Part shown: one piece after another, positions 61,531 to 64,000 of the stretch | Layout of the letters: every line of letters starts with the position of its first letter | Position numbering within the stretch: the stretch's first letter is position 1 | Assembly (NCBI RefSeq): GCF_006715785.1 | Contig: NZ_VFNX01000001.1 | Coordinates: 2,742,501-2,806,500 of the forward strand | DNA length: 64,000 bases | DNA from: Streptomyces puniciscabiei | GTDB taxonomy: Bacteria > Actinomycetota > Actinomycetes > Streptomycetales > Streptomycetaceae | Reading direction: 5' to 3' | Program-made: the position numbers and the translations under genes | The notes under the pieces: generated by a model | Database searches by the model: none | The model's input: only the letters and a program-made list of their open reading frames with translations | Told to the model about the DNA's origin: nothing

Positions 61531-63436
61531 CCAGGTCACCCGCAGCACTTTCCCTGCCCGCGCAGTAGCTACTGAGAGGACACTGGTCACAGAGAGGATT
61601 CTTCGCGTTGCACAGGGTGCTTCCGATGAGTCGTAGCGCAGCCATGCGCAGGGGGGCCTTTTCTCCTGCACCGACGAGCTTCACCAAGTGCACCCGGCCG
61701 TCACTGAGCCGGTTGGTGCGGTCAGAGTCGCTGTCGTGCAGCCGGGCAGCGACGCGCAGCGCACTCTGTCCCACCCACAGAAGGTCGTCATCGATCAGCA
61801 GCCGGTAGAGCGCGCCCTCGGCTGGTTTCATCCCCAGGCGCTTGGGCAGCTCCTTCTGCTTCTCCTCGTCCTCGGACCAGACACTTGACTTGCCGGCCAC
61901 GGCGGTCAGCCTGTCGAGGCGCGCCCGAACGGCTGCCGTGGGGGCTGATTCAAGGAGAGTGCGCAGAGCGGACTTGGTCAGAGTCGCGTGCTCCCGGATC
62001 GTCTCGAGCATCTCGTGCATCTGACCAGGCTGCACCCGGGTTCCCGCCAGCACCGCCACGACCGCCGCGTGCACTGACGACAGCTTGGGCAACTGGTACC
62101 AGTTCTCCCCGTTGCGCTGCCGTTCCGCCCAGGCAGTCAGGTCCTCGCGGGCCGTGCGCCAGCGGGGCTGGAGTCCGCCTTCCCCGGCCTGGCACCCCTC
62201 GACAGGCAACAGCACTTCCGCGGCGGCCTTGCCCAGAAGGGGTGGCACCGCGTTGCCGATCTGCCGGAAGGCGTCACTACGTGTCCCAGCGAACCTGAAC
62301 CGGTCCGGGAAGGTCTGTACCCGTGCCGCCTCCCGAACGGTCAGGGTGCGGTTCTGGTCCGGATGGATGTACCAGTAGCCGTCCTTGGCGATGTGGGCGG
62401 TGATCGACCTGCTCAGGTCGTCCCAGTCAAGCTTCTTGTACTTGTCGGTGAAGTGCTCGGCGCTGTACCGCTGGAGCTCCGGGTCGATGTCCGAGTACAG
62501 GGTGTCGGAGTCCATGCTGTCGAAGATCACCCAGTCGTCCGGCCTGACCCTCCGAGTCATGTGGTCGAAGACGACCTCACGCTTCGCGCGCTTGCGCATC
62601 TCCCTGGCAAAGTCGGACAGATCTTCGGAGGGGGTGCCGTAGGCCATCTCACGCTCGCCGACACGCTCCGTGGGCACCACGGTGAGGGGAGGGAGGTCAC
62701 CAATGGCGTGGCGCAGGGTGGTGCGTTCGTCCTCGGCGACCTCCTGCTGCCACTCGAACCTCTCGATGTCGTTCCTGGCCAGAAGGATGAGCCGCTTCCG
62801 GTGCTGGGGTACTCCGTAGCGCCATGCGTCGACAAGGCGTACCTGGGTTGCGTAGCCGAGCTCCTCGAGCTGCTGCTCGATCACGCGGACCACGAAGAAG
62901 TCGTCGCCGAGGCCCATGTCCGGGACGTTCTCCATGAGGACGGCGCGCGGCCTGATCCTCTTTATGACGTCCAGGTACGCGCTCCACAGCTCTTTACGGA
63001 GGTCGTGAGGGTCGCGGCCATGGTGCTCTACGAGGTGGCGGATCTTGCTCCGCCCAGCCCTGCTGAACGGCTGGCACGGCGGGCCCCCCGCCACCAGATC
63101 GATCTTCCCCTTCGCCGGCTCCAGCAGCTCCTCGAGCCTGTCACGCTCGGCTGGGTTCCCCAGGTCCATGTGCAGACTCATGCCGGGGAAGTTGGCCGCA
63201 TGGGTCTCAAGGGCACGCTCGTCGAAGTCGACAGCGGCTGCAGTGGTCCAGCCAGCTCGCTGAAGCCCAAGACTCAGACCGCCTGCTCCGGAGAAGAGGT
63301 CCACGGCGAGGCGACGCCCCTTGCCGTACCCTTCGAGCCACTTTGCGAACCGCTCGGGCCTGCAGCTGTGCCGGTGCCGCGGGAGCTTGAGATAGTCGCT
63401 CCGTTCCAGGGGTACGCCATAGTGCGACTCCTGCAC
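61469..63436 (-). CDS. DNA cytosine-5 methyltransferase fused to an HhH-GPD glycosylase-like domain
   Basis: A 655-residue protein. Methyltransferase motifs: AVDLFSGAGGLSLGLQ (I), GGPPCQPFSRAG with catalytic Cys (IV), MENVPDMG (VI), YGVPQHRKRLIL (VIII), FRQIGNAVPPLL (X). After residue ~420 comes a ~200-residue extension ending C-NAKNPL-C-DQ-C-PLSSY-C, exactly the C-x6-C-x2-C-x5-C cluster of endonuclease III/MutY. An HhH-like LLWVGQSALRVAA precedes it, without the EndoIII lysine. It may excise a base. GTG 63436 has GGAGG 8 bases upstream; the frame is open to 63757. Confidence 0.85.
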   Translation of the reverse strand: MQESHYGVPLERSDYLKLPRHRHSCRPERFAKWLEGYGKGRRLAVDLFSGAGGLSLGLQRAGWTTAAAVDFDERALETHAANFPGMSLHMDLGNPAERDRLEELLEPAKGKIDLVAGGPPCQPFSRAGRSKIRHLVEHHGRDPHDLRKELWSAYLDVIKRIRPRAVLMENVPDMGLGDDFFVVRVIEQQLEELGYATQVRLVDAWRYGVPQHRKRLILLARNDIERFEWQQEVAEDERTTLRHAIGDLPPLTVVPTERVGEREMAYGTPSEDLSDFAREMRKRAKREVVFDHMTRRVRPDDWVIFDSMDSDTLYSDIDPELQRYSAEHFTDKYKKLDWDDLSRSITAHIAKDGYWYIHPDQNRTLTVREAARVQTFPDRFRFAGTRSDAFRQIGNAVPPLLGKAAAEVLLPVEGCQAGEGGLQPRWRTAREDLTAWAERQRNGENWYQLPKLSSVHAAVVAVLAGTRVQPGQMHEMLETIREHATLTKSALRTLLESAPTAAVRARLDRLTAVAGKSSVWSEDEEKQKELPKRLGMKPAEGALYRLLIDDDLLWVGQSALRVAARLHDSDSDRTNRLSDGRVHLVKLVGAGEKAPLRMAALRLIGSTLCNAKNPLCDQCPLSSYCAGRESAAGDLVTDALSGTHGRQPVPAQSRE

Positions 63437-63857
63437 AGCACGCACCTCCACACCAGCGAGAACAACGAGCACCAGGAGATCACAGACGCGCTGGTGGAGG
63501 CAAGGATTCCACCACGCTGACCTCCGGAAATCCCGTGAGACCGATGCTGCGCTCTGCCGGGTACCGGCGCGAGTCCGCGCGGCCCCCCAGTCCTCGGCTT
63601 CGAACCGACGTTCTGGTGCGTTACCAGAGGCAATCGTAGAGGACAGCAGTGACAGCGTCGCTCCCGGGGCCCGGATTGGCCGGACAAGCTGGTCAACGAT
63701 CCGGCGGGGCTGAAGACACGTTCGAGTCGGCCTGAACCTGTGCACGGTTTCGGCCACTTACGAGAGCCGCCCACCTAGCTCGCTGATGGGTAGTTAGTAG
63801 AATCTTGCCCGCCACACACTGCGGAACATGGCTGACAGTTGACGAGCGGGGGCATGG
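63437..63857. other. 421-base divergent region between methyltransferase and second GHKL gene
   Basis: It should carry promoters for both genes. No clear consensus promoter, palindrome or gene is seen. Confidence 0.4.
63445..63449 (-). promoter_or_regulatory. Shine-Dalgarno that selects the methyltransferase start
   Basis: GGAGG on the minus strand lies 8 bases before GTG 63436. It places the start ~34 residues before motif I and argues against the ~107 extra upstream codons, whose composition is unlike a protein. Confidence 0.55.
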
Positions 63858-64000
63858 GTGGACTCCGAGAACGCGAAGGCGTATCTCCGGCCGCGGGCCA
63901 GGCTCATGAGCACGCTCGGCGAAGAACTGATCAGCAACGAACGCGTCGCCCTCACCGAGCTGGTGAAGAACGCCTACGACGCGGACGCCAGCCTCGTCCT
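63858..64000 (+). CDS. Second GHKL ATPase, N-terminus only (cut by window edge)
   Basis: The first ~47 residues of a protein that starts at GTG 63858, with GAGCGGGGG upstream. It reads SENAKAYLRPRARLMSTL, then ERVALTELVKNAYDADASL, a clear GHKL N box of the HATPase_c_3/Hsp90-like type. It differs in sequence from the GHKL protein at 53441 and is divergent from the methyltransferase, probably a further part of the same defence cluster beyond the window. Confidence 0.75.
   Translation, partial: MDSENAKAYLRPRARLMSTLGEELISNERVALTELVKNAYDADASLV

Noticed and set aside
53441-64000. BREX, DISARM or Dnd system
   Set aside because: No PglX/PglZ/BrxC, DrmA/DrmB/DrmC or DndB-E motifs were seen; Z1, AIPR and DUF4420-type proteins define a different set.

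Overview
The window is high-GC actinobacterial chromosome, almost certainly Streptomyces. The left 16 kb matches the known Streptomyces neighbourhood crp, paired ArsA-type ATPases, wblA, class A penicillin-binding protein. Starts are often GTG or TTG, and operons are joined by overlapping ATGA/GTGA codons.

Layout. (1) 1-16.2 kb, conserved core: a MarP-like protease cut by the left edge, Nudix enzymes, nth, crp, an MBL-fold hydrolase, RidA, two ArsA/Get3-like ATPases, wblA, a bifunctional penicillin-binding protein, a YqeY-like protein, a metallophosphoesterase and a membrane protein, ending at a tRNA-Pro(CGG). (2) 16.2-28.3 kb, an integrated mobilizable element inserted at that tRNA. It carries arm-type repeats beside the tRNA, a 38-residue membrane peptide, an orphan fused M-S adenine methyltransferase, a tyrosine integrase with an inserted LacI-type helix-turn-helix, a TTG-started excisionase, an XRE repressor with two matching palindromic operators, a replication initiator, a DnaC-like loader that starts at CTG, a membrane protein, MobC and an HUH relaxase. 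No second copy of the tRNA end was found, so the right boundary is unknown. (3) 28.3-36 kb, accessory genes: DUF317 proteins, a nucleotidyltransferase, a D-amino-acid-oxidase-like enzyme, a membrane-anchored Mrr-type nuclease and an amino-acid permease. (4) 36.1-45.6 kb, a tightly coupled minus-strand operon: small 47-residue ORF, HAD phosphatase, nucleotidyltransferase, a fusion of a TrpRS-like domain to a HisC-like aminotransferase, TrpRS, an APH-type kinase, an LLM flavin enzyme and a TylF-type methyltransferase. A divergent XRE-TPR regulator and a Nudix gene face it. It looks like an uncharacterised small-molecule or peptide pathway. (5) 45.7-53 kb: a nuclease-like protein, a Cys-rich protein, an archaeal-type AspRS behind what reads as a T-box riboswitch with an Asp (GAC) specifier, a nucleotidyltransferase and a frameshifted kinase. 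(6) 53.4-64 kb, a defence cluster: MORC/MutL-like GHKL ATPase, Z1 helicase-like protein, PD-(D/E)XK protein, AIPR protein, an AbrB-like protein, Vsr, a cytosine methyltransferase whose C-terminus resembles an iron-sulphur HhH-GPD glycosylase, and a second GHKL ATPase cut by the right edge.

How the genes may work together. The cluster in region 6 would mark DNA by cytosine methylation and restrict unmarked DNA through ATPase, translocase and nuclease parts, with Vsr and the glycosylase-like domain repairing deaminated 5-methylcytosine. In region 4 the overlapping genes are probably co-translated, and the paired TrpRS and TrpRS-like proteins suggest either amino-acid activation for product assembly or a resistant TrpRS copy. 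These roles are inferred from sequence and context; no search was run.
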